From NCBI RefSeq assembly GCF_001976145.1, contig NZ_MOXD01000002.1, positions 310,001-374,000 on the forward strand: 64,000 bases of DNA. The letters are read 5' to 3'. Below are positions 18,950-28,790 of the stretch, in pieces. Both the position numbers and the translations under genes were made by a program. Every line of letters starts with the position of its first letter. Position 1 is the stretch's first letter. The notes under the pieces are model-generated. The model was not told where the DNA came from. It saw only the letters and a list, made by a program, of their open reading frames with translations, and made no database searches. The stretch is from Serratia oryzae. GTDB lineage: Bacteria > Pseudomonadota > Gammaproteobacteria > Enterobacterales > Enterobacteriaceae.

Positions 18950-20239
18950 TTATTTATTGTTCTGCGATTTGAACTCACGCTCGGCATAACCGGTATACAA
19001 CTGGCGCGGACGGGCGATCTTGATGCCTTCGTCGTGCATTTCGTTCCAGTGGGCGATCCAGCCGATAGTGCGGGCAATAGCGAAGATAACGGTAAACATG
19101 GAAGACGGAATACCCATGGCTTTCAGGATGATGCCAGAGTAGAAATCCACGTTCGGATACAGTTTCTTCTCAATGAAGTACGGGTCGTTCAACGCGATGT
19201 GTTCCAGCTCCATCGCCACTTCCAGCAGGTTATCGTCTTTCTTATTCAGTTCTTTCAGCACTTCATGGCAGGTTTCACGCATCACGGTAGCACGCGGATC
19301 GTAGTTCTTGTACACGCGGTGACCGAAGCCCATCAGGCGGAAAGAATCGTTCTTGTCTTTAGCGCGCTTGATGAATTCTGGAATGTGCTCAACCGTTTTG
19401 ATCTCTTCCAGCATTTTCAGGGCGGCTTCGTTGGCACCGCCGTGCGCTGGCCCCCACAGAGAGGCGATACCGGCCGCGATACAGGCAAACGGGTTGGCAC
19501 CAGAGGAACCGGCGGTACGGACGGTCGACGTTGAGGCGTTCTGCTCGTGATCGGCATGCAGGATCAGAATACGATCCATCGCACGTTCCAGCACCGGGTT
19601 CACCACATATTCTTCGCACGGCGTGGCAAACATCATGCGCAGGAAGTTGCCGGCGTAAGAGAGATCGTTACGCGGATAGACGAAAGGTTGGCCGATAGAG
19701 TACTTGTAACACATTGCTGCCACGGTCGGCATTTTGGACAGCAGGCGGAACGCGGTAATTTCGCGGTGACGCTCGTTGTTAACATCCAGCGCGTCGTGAT
19801 AGAACGCGGCCAGCGCACCGGTTACGCCGCACAGCACCGCCATCGGGTGTGAGTCACGGCGGAAACCACGGAACAGATGGGTAATCTGATCGTGGATCAT
19901 GGTGTGGCGGGTAACGGTGGTTTTGAAGGTCTCAAATTCTGCTTTGGTCGGGGCTTCGCCGTACAACAGGATGTAGCACACTTCCAGATAGGAGGATTCT
20001 TTTGCCAACTGCTCGATAGGGAAGCCGCGGTGCAACAGAATACCTTTGTCACCATCAATAAAGGTGATTTTGGATTCGCAGGAAGCGGTAGAAGTAAAGC
20101 CGGGATCAAATGTGAAATAACCTTTGGAGCCCAAGGTGCGCACGTCAAGGACATCAGGGCCTAGTGTTGGGGTGAGCACGCCTAGTTCGATCGGAGCTTC
20201 GCCATTGTTGATACTTAGCGTCGCTTTCTTATCAGTCAT
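18950..20239 (-). CDS. gltA: Citrate synthase, type II
   Basis: Condenses acetyl-CoA and oxaloacetate to citrate, the first TCA-cycle step. The 429 residues compare with 427 in E. coli and indicate the hexameric, NADH-sensitive Gram-negative type. Active-site His residues lie in [15 protein letters not shown] (about 266) and [14 protein letters not shown] (about 307), and the catalytic Asp in [10 protein letters not shown] (about 364). It is divergent from sdhC across a 634-bp region. Confidence 0.98.
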   Translation of the reverse strand: MTDKKATLSINNGEAPIELGVLTPTLGPDVLDVRTLGSKGYFTFDPGFTSTASCESKITFIDGDKGILLHRGFPIEQLAKESSYLEVCYILLYGEAPTKAEFETFKTTVTRHTMIHDQITHLFRGFRRDSHPMAVLCGVTGALAAFYHDALDVNNERHREITAFRLLSKMPTVAAMCYKYSIGQPFVYPRNDLSYAGNFLRMMFATPCEEYVVNPVLERAMDRILILHADHEQNASTSTVRTAGSSGANPFACIAAGIASLWGPAHGGANEAALKMLEEIKTVEHIPEFIKRAKDKNDSFRLMGFGHRVYKNYDPRATVMRETCHEVLKELNKKDDNLLEVAMELEHIALNDPYFIEKKLYPNVDFYSGIILKAMGIPSSMFTVIFAIARTIGWIAHWNEMHDEGIKIARPRQLYTGYAEREFKSQNNK

Positions 20240-20622
20240 TTACAGTCTCCTTAGCGCCTTATTTTAAAAACCTCTAACAACTGAAATACCTTAAATCTCG
20301 GCAGGTTGCCCGCAATAATATAGCGCGGAAGCTAACTCTGTGAGCGACTGCGCAAATGCGCGAGTAGGGAACAGAGTGCTAACCGGTGAGCGAGATAGGT
20401 TGCCAATTGCTAACGATTCTTCGGGATTCGTTATTTTCTATTAATCATTACCTACAACATGTTCGGAGTACTAGCTAGATACACTGTTGCATAACTTAAT
20501 CATGGGGGGAAGTGTATCTGTTGACCGGTAGCGCATCATAGGGCTGATTGCTACCCTATTTGTAATGGAAATGTTGATCTCTTGTCAAATCAGATAATTA
20601 ATTTAGTGTGAAATGTGAAAAT

Positions 20623-20638
20623 CGTGATCTTAATCACT
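20623..20638. promoter_or_regulatory. CRP-like binding site upstream of sdhC
   Basis: CGTGATCTTAATCACT fits TGTGA-N6-TCACA with one mismatch in each half. It is centred about 80 bp upstream of the predicted sdhC start point, suitable for CRP activation. The E. coli sdh operon is known to be CRP-activated. Confidence 0.6.
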
Positions 20639-20675
20639 GTTCGAGGGAAATGTCCCCAAAGGGATTGTATGGGAA

Positions 20676-20704
20676 TTGTAATAAGAATGTGATCCTCCTA
20701 TACT
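20676..20704 (+). promoter_or_regulatory. sdhC promoter
   Basis: -35 TTGTAA (20676-20681), 17-bp spacer and -10 TATACT (20699-20704), giving a leader of about 160 nt before sdhC. Confidence 0.65.
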
Positions 20705-20873
20705 GCCGCCAGGTCTCCGGATTACCCTGAAGTAGGAGCACCCAGCGTTATAACTACGCGCCGTTTGAGCACATTGGAAGTCGATGTTTGAGCGCGTGAC
20801 GTGTAAGGGTTTTGGCTCTTAACGCTGTCTGATCCCCACCCAGGCCCGGAGGAAGGAAAATAATAAGAGCTGT

Positions 20874-21263
20874 GTGGGCAAAACCGTGAAAAAACAAAGA
20901 CCTGTCAACCTGGATCTGCAAACGATCCGGTTTCCCGTAACTGCGATAGCGTCCATCTTACACCGAGTCTCTGGCGTAATTACCTTCGTTGCCGTGGGTA
21001 TCCTTCTCTGGCTGTTGGGCTTGTCTCTCTCTTCTCAAGAGGGCTTCCTGCACGCTGCCTCCATCATGAATAGCTTCTTCGTGAAATTCATCTTCTGGGG
21101 GATTCTCACTGCGCTGGCCTATCACATTTGCGGTGGCGTTCGTCACTTGTTAATGGATTTTGGCTATATCGAAGAGAGTTTAGCCGCAGGTACCCGTTCT
21201 GCCCAAGTGGCGTTCGGTCTGACCGTCGTGCTGTCAATTCTGGCTGGAGTCCTCGTATGGTAA
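20874..21263 (+). CDS. sdhC: Succinate dehydrogenase cytochrome b556 subunit
   Basis: Membrane anchor of complex II; with SdhD it binds haem b and ubiquinone. It has 129 residues and three membrane helices, with haem-ligand region [11 protein letters not shown] and the conserved H in [21 protein letters not shown]. The chosen start is GTG at 20874 ([14 protein letters not shown]), the same length as E. coli. A GTG four codons later (VKKQRP) is the alternative. There is no in-frame ATG, and the strong GGAGGAAGG lies about 19 nt away, so initiation is unusual. Confidence 0.94.
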   Translation: MGKTVKKQRPVNLDLQTIRFPVTAIASILHRVSGVITFVAVGILLWLLGLSLSSQEGFLHAASIMNSFFVKFIFWGILTALAYHICGGVRHLLMDFGYIEESLAAGTRSAQVAFGLTVVLSILAGVLVW

Positions 21264-21604
21264 GCAACGTTTCCGCATTAGGGCGTAACGGTGTACACGA
21301 TTGGTTGTTACTGCGTGCTTCCGCTATCGTCATTACCCTGTACGTTTTGTATATCCTGGGCTTTGTCGTCACCGCTCCAGGCATCACCTATGAAATATGG
21401 CGCGGTTTCTTCGCCACCTCAATTACGAAAGTATTCACCTTGCTGACATTGCTGTCGATTCTGGTTCACGCCTGGGTCGGGATGTGGCAGGTGCTGACGG
21501 ACTATATCAAACCATTGGCTTTACGCCTGGTGCTGCAACTGGCGATCGTGATCGCGTTGCTGGTCTATTTACTGTACGGAACAATCGTAGTGTGGGGTGC
21601 TTAA
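21257..21604 (+). CDS. sdhD: Succinate dehydrogenase membrane anchor SdhD
   Basis: Second membrane anchor of complex II, 115 residues, three helices; opens [23 protein letters not shown] and contains the haem/quinone region [18 protein letters not shown]. The frame is open further upstream (to 21128), but the ATG at 21257 gives exactly the family length and overlaps the sdhC stop by 7 nt. Confidence 0.97.
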   Translation: MVSNVSALGRNGVHDWLLLRASAIVITLYVLYILGFVVTAPGITYEIWRGFFATSITKVFTLLTLLSILVHAWVGMWQVLTDYIKPLALRLVLQLAIVIALLVYLLYGTIVVWGA

Positions 21605-23371
21605 ATGAAACTGCCAGTCAGAGAGTTTGATGCAGTTGTTATCGGTGCAGGTGGCGCAGGTATGCGTGCCGCACTGCAGATTTCCCAAGCGGGGTCGACT
21701 TGCGCCCTGCTTTCCAAAGTATTCCCGACCCGTTCCCATACCGTGTCTGCACAAGGTGGTATCACCGTTGCGCTGGGTAACAGCCATGAAGATAACTGGG
21801 AATGGCACATGTACGACACGGTGAAAGGTTCCGACTATATCGGTGACCAGGATGCGATCGAATATATGTGTAAAACCGGCCCGGAAGCGATTCTGGAACT
21901 GGAACATATGGGTTTGCCATTCTCCCGTCTGGATGATGGCCGTATTTATCAGCGTCCGTTTGGCGGCCAGTCACTGAATTTTGGTGGCGAACAGGCGGCA
22001 CGTACCGCCGCAGCGGCTGACCGTACTGGCCACGCCTTGCTGCATACCCTGTATCAGCAGAACCTGAAAAACCACACCACCATCTTCTCTGAGTGGTATG
22101 CGCTGGATCTGGTGAAAAACCAGGACGGTACGGTAGTGGGTACTACTGCCATCTGTATTGAAACCGGTGAAGTGGTGTATTTCAAAGCCAAGGCAACCAT
22201 ATTGGCTACCGGCGGTGCGGGCCGTATCTATCAGTCCACCACCAATGCCCACATCAACACCGGTGACGGCGTGGGGATGGCCCTGCGTGCCGGTGTGCCG
22301 GTGCAGGATATGGAGATGTGGCAGTTCCACCCAACGGGTATTGCCGGTGCGGGTGTCTTGGTCACCGAAGGTTGCCGTGGTGAAGGTGGTTACCTGCTGA
22401 ACAAACATGGTGAGCGTTTCATGGAACGCTATGCGCCTAACGCGAAAGATCTGGCGGGCCGTGATGTGGTTGCTCGTTCGATCATGATTGAAATCCGTGA
22501 AGGCCGCGGCTGCGACGGCCCATGGGGCCCACACGCCAAGCTGAAGCTGGACCATCTGGGCAAAGACGTTTTGGAATCCCGTCTGCCGGGTATTCTGGAA
22601 TTATCCCGCACCTTTGCTCACGTCGATCCGGTCAAAGAGCCGATCCCGGTTATCCCAACCTGCCACTATATGATGGGCGGTATCCCGACTAAGGTGACCG
22701 GTCAGGCATTAACCGTGAACGAGAAAGGTGAAGATGTGGTGATCCCAGGGTTGTTCGCCGTGGGGGAGATCGCCTGCGTGTCGGTACATGGTGCCAACCG
22801 CTTGGGCGGTAACTCGCTTCTGGATCTGGTGGTGTTTGGCCGTTCTGCCGGGCTGCACCTGCAGGAATCATTGGCCGAGCAGGGTGAAAGCCGTGATGCC
22901 AGCGATTCTGATGTAGAGGCCTCGTTGGATCGTCTAAACCGCTGGAATAACACCCGTTCAGGTGAAGATCCGGTTGAGATTCGTAAGGCGCTGCAATCCT
23001 GCATGCAGAACAACTTCTCGGTGTTCCGTGAAGGTGATGCAATGGCGAAAGGGTTGGAAGAGCTGAAAGTGATCCGCGAACGTCTGAAGAACGCACGTCT
23101 GGATGATACCTCGAGCGAATTCAACACCCAGCGTATCGAATGCCTGGAGTTGGATAACCTGATGGAGACTGCGTATTCCACCGCTGTGTCGGCCAACTTC
23201 CGTACCGAGAGCCGTGGTGCCCATAGTCGCTTCGACTACCCGGATCGTGATGATGCCAACTGGCTGTGCCATTCGCTGTATCTGCCGCAATCGGAAAGCA
23301 TGACGCGTCGTGAAGTGAATATGCAACCGAAACTGCGCGCGGCATTCCCGCCGAAAGTGCGTTCTTACTAA
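21605..23371 (+). CDS. sdhA: Succinate dehydrogenase flavoprotein subunit
   Basis: Catalytic subunit oxidising succinate to fumarate, 588 residues as in E. coli. It has the FAD Rossmann motif GAGGAG (14-19), FAD-linking His45 in [11 protein letters not shown], and active-site regions [26 protein letters not shown] and [21 protein letters not shown]. The ATG begins immediately after the sdhD stop. Confidence 0.98.
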   Translation: MKLPVREFDAVVIGAGGAGMRAALQISQAGSTCALLSKVFPTRSHTVSAQGGITVALGNSHEDNWEWHMYDTVKGSDYIGDQDAIEYMCKTGPEAILELEHMGLPFSRLDDGRIYQRPFGGQSLNFGGEQAARTAAAADRTGHALLHTLYQQNLKNHTTIFSEWYALDLVKNQDGTVVGTTAICIETGEVVYFKAKATILATGGAGRIYQSTTNAHINTGDGVGMALRAGVPVQDMEMWQFHPTGIAGAGVLVTEGCRGEGGYLLNKHGERFMERYAPNAKDLAGRDVVARSIMIEIREGRGCDGPWGPHAKLKLDHLGKDVLESRLPGILELSRTFAHVDPVKEPIPVIPTCHYMMGGIPTKVTGQALTVNEKGEDVVIPGLFAVGEIACVSVHGANRLGGNSLLDLVVFGRSAGLHLQESLAEQGESRDASDSDVEASLDRLNRWNNTRSGEDPVEIRKALQSCMQNNFSVFREGDAMAKGLEELKVIRERLKNARLDDTSSEFNTQRIECLELDNLMETAYSTAVSANFRTESRGAHSRFDYPDRDDANWLCHSLYLPQSESMTRREVNMQPKLRAAFPPKVRSY

Positions 23372-23387
23372 TTGCGGAGCCTGATTG

Positions 23388-24104
23388 ATGAAACTCGAAT
23401 TTTCTATCTATCGCTACAATCCGGATGTCGACGACGCCCCGCATATGCAGGATTACACCCTGGACGCGGAAGAAGGGCGCGACATGATGCTGTTGGATGC
23501 GTTAATCCAACTGAAAGAAAAAGATCCGACTCTGTCGTTCCGCCGTTCCTGCCGTGAAGGGGTATGCGGTTCAGACGGTATCAACATGAACGGTAAGAAT
23601 GGCTTGGCCTGCATCACGCCTGTCTCGTCATTACGTAAAGGCAATAACAAGATTGTAATCCGTCCATTGCCGGGGTTGCCGGTAGTGCGTGACCTGGTCG
23701 TCGATATGGGGCAGTTTTATGCCCAATATGAAAAGATTAAGCCGTTCTTATTGAACGATGGCAAAAATCCGCCGGCGCGTGAGCACCTGCAGTCGCCAGA
23801 AAGCCGGGCTAAACTGGATGGTTTGTACGAATGCATCCTGTGCGCCTGTTGTTCAACCTCTTGCCCGTCGTTCTGGTGGAACCCTGACAAGTTTGTTGGC
23901 CCGGCAGGTCTGTTGGCAGCGTACCGCTTCCTGATCGATAGCCGTGATACGGAAACTGAAGCACGTTTGGATGATCTGAACGACGCTTTTAGTGTTTTCC
24001 GCTGCCATAGCATTATGAATTGTGTCAGTGTATGCCCTAAGAGCTTGAATCCGACGCGTGCCATCGGCCATATTAAGTCTATGCTGCTGCAACGCGGCGC
24101 ATAA
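23388..24104 (+). CDS. sdhB: Succinate dehydrogenase iron-sulfur subunit
   Basis: Carries electrons from SdhA to quinone through three clusters. The Cys sets are SCREGVCGSDG plus LAC ([2Fe-2S], about 55-75) and CILCACCSTSCP with CHSIMNCVSVCP ([4Fe-4S] and [3Fe-4S]). 238 residues, as in E. coli. The ATG at 23388 is preferred to a TTG one codon earlier; GGAG lies upstream. Confidence 0.98.
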   Translation: MKLEFSIYRYNPDVDDAPHMQDYTLDAEEGRDMMLLDALIQLKEKDPTLSFRRSCREGVCGSDGINMNGKNGLACITPVSSLRKGNNKIVIRPLPGLPVVRDLVVDMGQFYAQYEKIKPFLLNDGKNPPAREHLQSPESRAKLDGLYECILCACCSTSCPSFWWNPDKFVGPAGLLAAYRFLIDSRDTETEARLDDLNDAFSVFRCHSIMNCVSVCPKSLNPTRAIGHIKSMLLQRGA

Positions 24105-24118
24105 ATGGAATGAGATGC

Positions 24119-24142
24119 TGCGCCGGGCATTATTCCGGCGCA
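24119..24142 (+). other. Hairpin after sdhB
   Basis: Stem TGCGCCGG/CCGGCGCA with an 8-nt loop, 14 nt after the sdhB stop and without a T-run. It probably protects or partly terminates sdh mRNA upstream of suc. Confidence 0.55.
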
Positions 24143-24155
24143 CATTCTAAGAGAG

Positions 24156-24226
24156 GGAGCCTCTAAAAACTGACGCAGGATTGTCGTGTTAGGCAATCAG
24201 GGCGATCGTCAGGTTTTAGAGGTTCC
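24156..24226. repeat. 71-bp element with 20-bp inverted ends
   Basis: The left end GGAGCCTCTAAAAACTGACG and the right end (read inward GGAACCTCTAAAACCTGACG) match at 18 of 20 positions, with a 31-bp interior. The organisation suggests a tiny inverted-repeat element or long hairpin in the sdhB-sucA gap. I saw no second copy in the window. Confidence 0.7.
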
Positions 24227-24285
24227 TTGTAAGGGGCCGCAAGGTCCAAAACAGAACGTGCATTTAAGCTGTATCAGGCTATTTG

Positions 24286-24408
24286 CCCTATGGATTTCAA
24301 ATTGCAGCTAGGCGGCAAGCATAGGAATCCCCAGGAGCTTACTCAAGTAAGTGACTGGGGGGACTAGGTGAAGCCAACAACGCTGCAACTTGAAAGACGA
24401 CGGGTATA
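24286..24408. repeat. Dispersed intergenic element, short form (123 bp)
   Basis: Has the same two ends as the element at 12017-12291 but in the opposite orientation: left CCCTATGGATTTCAAATTGC, right (read inward) TATACCCGTCGTCTTTCAAG. The core AGGAGCTTACT...GACTGGGG matches, as a reverse complement, CCCCAGCCACTTGACTTC...AGCTCCT inside the long form. It occupies the middle of the sdhB-sucA gap. Confidence 0.75.
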
Positions 24409-24505
24409 AGCACGTCGAGTGAACCGTTTTTACGGCAAACCGTACCATCACGGTAATTATGTTAACCACGGCGAAAACTGAAGCTTTAAAGCTTAAGGGA
24501 TCATA

Positions 24506-27313
24506 ATGCAGAACGGCGCAATGAAGGCCTGGCTGGATTCCTCCTATCTGGCGGGCGCGAACCAGTCCTACATAGAGCAGCTCTATGAAGACTTTTTAAC
24601 CGATCCGAGTTCCGTTGAAGATAGCTGGCGTTCCATTTTTCAACAGCTACCAACCACGGGTGTTAAACCCGATCAGCTCCATTCCCAAACGCGAGATTAT
24701 TTCCGCCGCCTGGCGAAAGATTCTGCGCGTTACAACACCTCCATCAACGATCCTGAAACCGATGCCAAACAGGTCAAGGTATTGCAACTGATCAACGCCT
24801 TCCGTTTCCGTGGGCATCAGCATGCAAACCTCGATCCACTCGGCCTGTGGAAACAGGAGCGTGTTCCCGATCTGAGTCTTGCTTATCACAACCTGAGTGA
24901 AGCCGACTTCCAGGAAACCTTCAACGTGGGTTCTTTTGCCATTGGCAAAGAAACCATGAAGTTAGGCGAACTGTATACCGCGCTGAAGCAGACCTATTGT
25001 GGCTCGATCGGTGCGGAGTATATGCACATTACCAATACCGAAGAAAAACGCTGGATCCAGCAGCGCATTGAGTCGGTAGTGGGGAAGGCCAGTTTCTCTG
25101 TCGAAGAGAAGCGTCGCTTCTTGAGCGAACTGACCGCAGCCGAAGGCCTGGAACGTTATCTCGGTGCTAAATTCCCAGGGGCGAAGCGCTTCTCGCTGGA
25201 AGGTGGCGACGCTCTGGTGCCAATGCTGAAAGAGATGATACGCCATGCGGGTAAAAACGGTACTCGTGAGGTGGTGTTGGGTATGGCTCACCGTGGTCGT
25301 CTGAACGTGCTGATCAACGTGCTGGGTAAAAAACCAGCCGATCTGTTCGACGAGTTTGCCGGTAAGCATAAAGAACACCTGGGCACCGGTGACGTGAAAT
25401 ATCACCAGGGCTTCTCTTCCGACGTGGAAACGGAAGGCGGCATGGTTCACCTGGCGCTGGCGTTCAACCCGTCACACCTGGAGATCGTCAGCCCGGTGGT
25501 GATGGGCTCTGTGCGTGCCCGTCGCGATCGTCTTGATGAAGCACGCAGCAATATGGTGCTGCCAATTACCATCCACGGTGATGCAGCCATTACCGGCCAG
25601 GGCGTGGTTCAGGAAACGCTGAACATGTCTCAGGCGCGTGGTTATGAAGTCGGTGGTACGGTGCGTATCGTCATCAACAACCAGGTTGGTTTCACCACCT
25701 CCAACCCGTTGGATGCGCGTTCGACCCAATACTGTACCGATATCGCCAAGATGGTACAGGCTCCGATCTTCCACGTGAATGCTGACGATCCTGAAGCGGT
25801 AGCCTTTGTTACCCGCCTGGCATTGGACTTCCGTAATACCTTTAAACGTGACGTCATGATCGATCTGGTCTGCTACCGTCGCCACGGGCATAACGAGGCC
25901 GATGAGCCAAGTGCAACCCAGCCGGTGATGTACCAGAAGATCAAAAAACACCCGACGCCACGCAAAATTTATGCCGACGTTTTGACCGAGCAAAGGGTTG
26001 CTACCCTTGAAGACGCCACCGAAATGGTCAACCTGTATCGCGATGCACTCGATCGTGGTGATTGTGTGGTTGAAGAATGGCGTCCGATGAACCTGCACTC
26101 CTTTACCTGGTCGCCGTATCTGAACCATGAGTGGGACGAAGAGTTTCCGAGCAAGGTTGATATGAAGCGCCTGCAGGAACTGGGGCGTCGTATCAGCACT
26201 ATACCTGAAGCGATCGAAATGCAGTCACGCGTAGCGAAAATCTACGGTGACCGTGCCGAGATGGCGGCAGGTAATAAAGCATTTGACTGGGGCGCGGCGG
26301 AAACGCTGGCCTATGCCACTTTGGCCGATGAAGGCATCCCGATCCGTATCTCTGGTGAAGATGCCGGTCGTGGCACCTTCTTCCACCGCCATGCCGTGGT
26401 GCACAACCAGAAAAATGGTTCGGTTTATGTTCCATTAGCTAACATTCACAGCGGGCAGGGGGAGTTCAAAGTCTGGGACTCCGTACTGTCTGAAGAAGCC
26501 GTTTTGGCGTTTGAATACGGTTATGCCACTGCGGAGCCTCGTACCCTGACCATCTGGGAAGCACAGTTTGGCGACTTCGCCAACGGTGCGCAGGTGGTTA
26601 TCGACCAGTTCATCAGTTCTGGCGAGCAGAAGTGGGGGCGGATGTGTGGCCTGGTGATGCTGTTACCTCACGGTTACGAAGGTCAAGGGCCAGAGCACTC
26701 CTCTGCGCGCTTGGAGCGTTACCTGCAACTGTGCGCAGAACAGAATATGCAGGTGTGCATCCCATCTACCCCGGCGCAGGTCTACCATATGCTGCGTCGT
26801 CAGGCGCTGCGTGGAATGCGCCGTCCGTTGGTGGTGATGTCACCGAAATCGCTGTTGCGTCATCCGTTGGCGACTTCTTCTCTAGAAGAACTGGCAAACG
26901 GCACTTTCCAACCCGCTATCGGTGAAATCGACGAGTTGGATCCGCAGGCGGTGAAACGCGTCGTGCTGTGTTCCGGTAAGGTTTATTACGATCTGCTGGA
27001 ACAGCGCCGCAAGAATGACCAGAAAGACGTTGCGATCGTGCGCATTGAGCAACTGTATCCATTCCCGCACCAGGCTGTTCAGGCGGTGCTGGAACAGTAT
27101 GCTCATGTGCATGACTTCGTCTGGTGCCAGGAAGAGCCGCTGAACCAGGGCGCTTGGTATTGTAGCCAGCACAACTTCCGTGAAGTGATCCCATTTGGGG
27201 CTTCTTTGCGTTACGCCGGACGCCCGGCCTCCGCTTCTCCTGCGGTTGGCTATCTGTCCGTACACCAGAAGCAGCAGCAGGCTCTGGTGAATGATGCGCT
27301 GAATATTGATTAA
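24506..27313 (+). CDS. sucA: 2-oxoglutarate dehydrogenase E1
   Basis: Thiamine-diphosphate enzyme that decarboxylates 2-oxoglutarate and passes the succinyl group to SucB. The 935 residues compare with 933 in E. coli, with near-identical segments throughout: N-terminal AWLDSSYLAGANQSYIEQLYEDF (E2-binding region), GMAHRGRLNVLINVLGK, thiamine-site ITIHGDAAITGQGVVQETLNMS, YRRHGHNEADEPSATQP and SGEDAGRGTFFHRHAV. No disruption is seen. Confidence 0.98.
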   Translation: MQNGAMKAWLDSSYLAGANQSYIEQLYEDFLTDPSSVEDSWRSIFQQLPTTGVKPDQLHSQTRDYFRRLAKDSARYNTSINDPETDAKQVKVLQLINAFRFRGHQHANLDPLGLWKQERVPDLSLAYHNLSEADFQETFNVGSFAIGKETMKLGELYTALKQTYCGSIGAEYMHITNTEEKRWIQQRIESVVGKASFSVEEKRRFLSELTAAEGLERYLGAKFPGAKRFSLEGGDALVPMLKEMIRHAGKNGTREVVLGMAHRGRLNVLINVLGKKPADLFDEFAGKHKEHLGTGDVKYHQGFSSDVETEGGMVHLALAFNPSHLEIVSPVVMGSVRARRDRLDEARSNMVLPITIHGDAAITGQGVVQETLNMSQARGYEVGGTVRIVINNQVGFTTSNPLDARSTQYCTDIAKMVQAPIFHVNADDPEAVAFVTRLALDFRNTFKRDVMIDLVCYRRHGHNEADEPSATQPVMYQKIKKHPTPRKIYADVLTEQRVATLEDATEMVNLYRDALDRGDCVVEEWRPMNLHSFTWSPYLNHEWDEEFPSKVDMKRLQELGRRISTIPEAIEMQSRVAKIYGDRAEMAAGNKAFDWGAAETLAYATLADEGIPIRISGEDAGRGTFFHRHAVVHNQKNGSVYVPLANIHSGQGEFKVWDSVLSEEAVLAFEYGYATAEPRTLTIWEAQFGDFANGAQVVIDQFISSGEQKWGRMCGLVMLLPHGYEGQGPEHSSARLERYLQLCAEQNMQVCIPSTPAQVYHMLRRQALRGMRRPLVVMSPKSLLRHPLATSSLEELANGTFQPAIGEIDELDPQAVKRVVLCSGKVYYDLLEQRRKNDQKDVAIVRIEQLYPFPHQAVQAVLEQYAHVHDFVWCQEEPLNQGAWYCSQHNFREVIPFGASLRYAGRPASASPAVGYLSVHQKQQQALVNDALNID

Positions 27314-27356
27314 TATCCCTCGATTTCAGAGGGCTGCAAGGTGGTAATTGTATGAC

Positions 27357-27437
27357 TCTCCAGGCGCTTGGATAGCTAAGGGCCTGGGGACAAAACGCAA
27401 CCAACCCCGCTGCGGCAACTTGAAAGATGAAGGGTAA
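27357..27437. repeat. Degenerate copy of the dispersed element
   Basis: Lies in the sucA-sucB gap. The right end GCAACTTGAAAGATGAAGGG resembles the end at 24384-24406, and AGGCGCTTGG...GGCCTGGGGA resembles its core. The left end is not recognisable, so this looks like a decayed copy. Confidence 0.55.
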
Positions 27438-27457
27438 AAAACTTAAGGGAAAGCTTA

Positions 27458-28678
27458 ATGAGTAGCGTAGATATTCTGGTTCCTGATCTTCCTGAATCGG
27501 TTGCTGATGCGGCCGTAGCCACGTGGCATAAAAAGCCCGGCGATGCGGTAAACCGTGATGAAGTTTTGGTCGAGATCGAAACTGATAAAGTGGTGTTGGA
27601 AGTACCGGCGAGTGAAGCAGGATTCCTTGATGCGATTCTGGAAGATGAGGGCGCGACCGTCACTTCCCGTCAACTTCTTGGTCGTATCCGTCCAGGCGAT
27701 AGCTCTGGCAAACCGACTGTAGAGAAAACGCAGAGCAAAGAAGCGACTCCGGCACAGCGCGCAACCGCGAGCCTGGAAGAAGAGAACAACGATTCACTTA
27801 GCCCGGCGATCCGCCGTCTGATTGCTGAACACGATCTCGATGCTGCGGCGATCAAAGGCAGCGGTGTCGGTGGGCGTATCACCCGTGAAGACGTGGAAGC
27901 CTATTTGGCGAGCCACAAGAAAGCAGATAAGCCAGCCGTTGCCGCACCAGAAGCTGCACCGCAGCCTGCGTTGAGCGGCCGTAGTGAAAAACGTGTGCCG
28001 ATGACCCGCCTGCGTAAGCGTGTGGCCGAGCGTCTGTTGGAAGCGAAGAACAGCACCGCAATGCTGACCACTTTCAATGAAATCAACATGCAGCCGATCA
28101 TGGATCTGCGCAAGCAGTACGGTGAAGCTTTCGAGAAACGCCACGGGGTACGTTTGGGCTTTATGTCCTTCTACATCAAAGCGGTAGTCGAAGCTCTGAA
28201 GCGCTTCCCTGAAGTGAATGCTTCTATCGATGGTTCGGATGTGGTTTACCATAACTACTTCGATATCAGCATCGCGGTATCTACCCCTCGTGGGCTGGTG
28301 ACCCCAGTATTGCGCGACGTAGACACCATGGGCATGGCGGATATCGAGAAGAAAATCAAAGAGCTGGCGGTCAAAGGCCGTGACGGTAAATTGACGGTGG
28401 AAGAGCTGACCGGCGGTAATTTCACCATTACCAACGGCGGCGTATTCGGTTCACTGATGTCCACCCCGATCATCAACCCACCGCAGAGCGCTATCCTGGG
28501 CATGCACGCCATTAAAGATCGCCCGATGGCGGTCAATGGTCAGGTTGTGATTCAGCCGATGATGTATCTGGCTCTGTCTTACGATCATCGTCTGATCGAT
28601 GGCCGTGAGTCTGTGGGATATCTGGTGACTGTTAAAGAGATGCTGGAAGATCCTGCTCGCCTGCTGTTAGACGTTTAA
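27458..28678 (+). CDS. sucB: 2-oxoglutarate dehydrogenase E2 (succinyltransferase)
   Basis: Core of the 2-oxoglutarate dehydrogenase complex that transfers the succinyl group to CoA. 406 residues: one lipoyl domain with lipoyl Lys44 in [11 protein letters not shown], an Ala/Pro-rich linker, a peripheral-subunit-binding domain ([32 protein letters not shown], about 110-145), a second Ala/Pro linker and a catalytic domain ending with the active-site motif [15 protein letters not shown] 144-bp gap after sucA contains a decayed repeat. Confidence 0.98.
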   Translation: MSSVDILVPDLPESVADAAVATWHKKPGDAVNRDEVLVEIETDKVVLEVPASEAGFLDAILEDEGATVTSRQLLGRIRPGDSSGKPTVEKTQSKEATPAQRATASLEEENNDSLSPAIRRLIAEHDLDAAAIKGSGVGGRITREDVEAYLASHKKADKPAVAAPEAAPQPALSGRSEKRVPMTRLRKRVAERLLEAKNSTAMLTTFNEINMQPIMDLRKQYGEAFEKRHGVRLGFMSFYIKAVVEALKRFPEVNASIDGSDVVYHNYFDISIAVSTPRGLVTPVLRDVDTMGMADIEKKIKELAVKGRDGKLTVEELTGGNFTITNGGVFGSLMSTPIINPPQSAILGMHAIKDRPMAVNGQVVIQPMMYLALSYDHRLIDGRESVGYLVTVKEMLEDPARLLLDV

Positions 28679-28686
28679 TCCCTGCC

Positions 28687-28710
28687 TGGGTGCGGTAATT
28701 GCCGCACCCA
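28687..28710 (+). other. Hairpin in sucB-sucC gap
   Basis: Nine-base stem (TGGGTGCGG/CCGCACCCA) with loop TAATTG, 9 nt after sucB and without a T-run. It probably acts in mRNA stability or partial attenuation between sucAB and sucCD. Confidence 0.55.
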
Positions 28711-28790
28711 CACTCTGTGCTATGTGGCCTGTACTCAGTCGCTTGAAGGTAACAGGCTAAAACTTTTCAGACCTGAATGGATAGAACATC

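Larger units (their letters stand above)
20240..20873. other. gltA-sdhC divergent control region (634 bp)
   Basis: Contains both leader regions. Visible items are a CRP-like site (20623-20638), a good sdhC promoter (20676-20704) and a GGAGG-rich stretch before sdhC. The gltA-proximal half is AT-rich with no gene. E. coli has two gltA promoters and ArcA, FNR and CRP control here; I could not place the gltA promoters or ArcA sites reliably. Confidence 0.6.
24105..24505. other. sdhB-sucA intergenic region (401 bp)
   Basis: Non-coding. It holds the hairpin at 24119-24142, the inverted-repeat element at 24156-24226 and the dispersed element at 24286-24408, then about 100 bp of AT-rich leader before sucA that may include a suc promoter I could not define. 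Confidence 0.6.

Noticed and set aside
24647-27404. Several long minus-strand frames within sucA
   Set aside because: They are shadows of the strongly biased sucA codon pattern; sucA is intact and conserved throughout.
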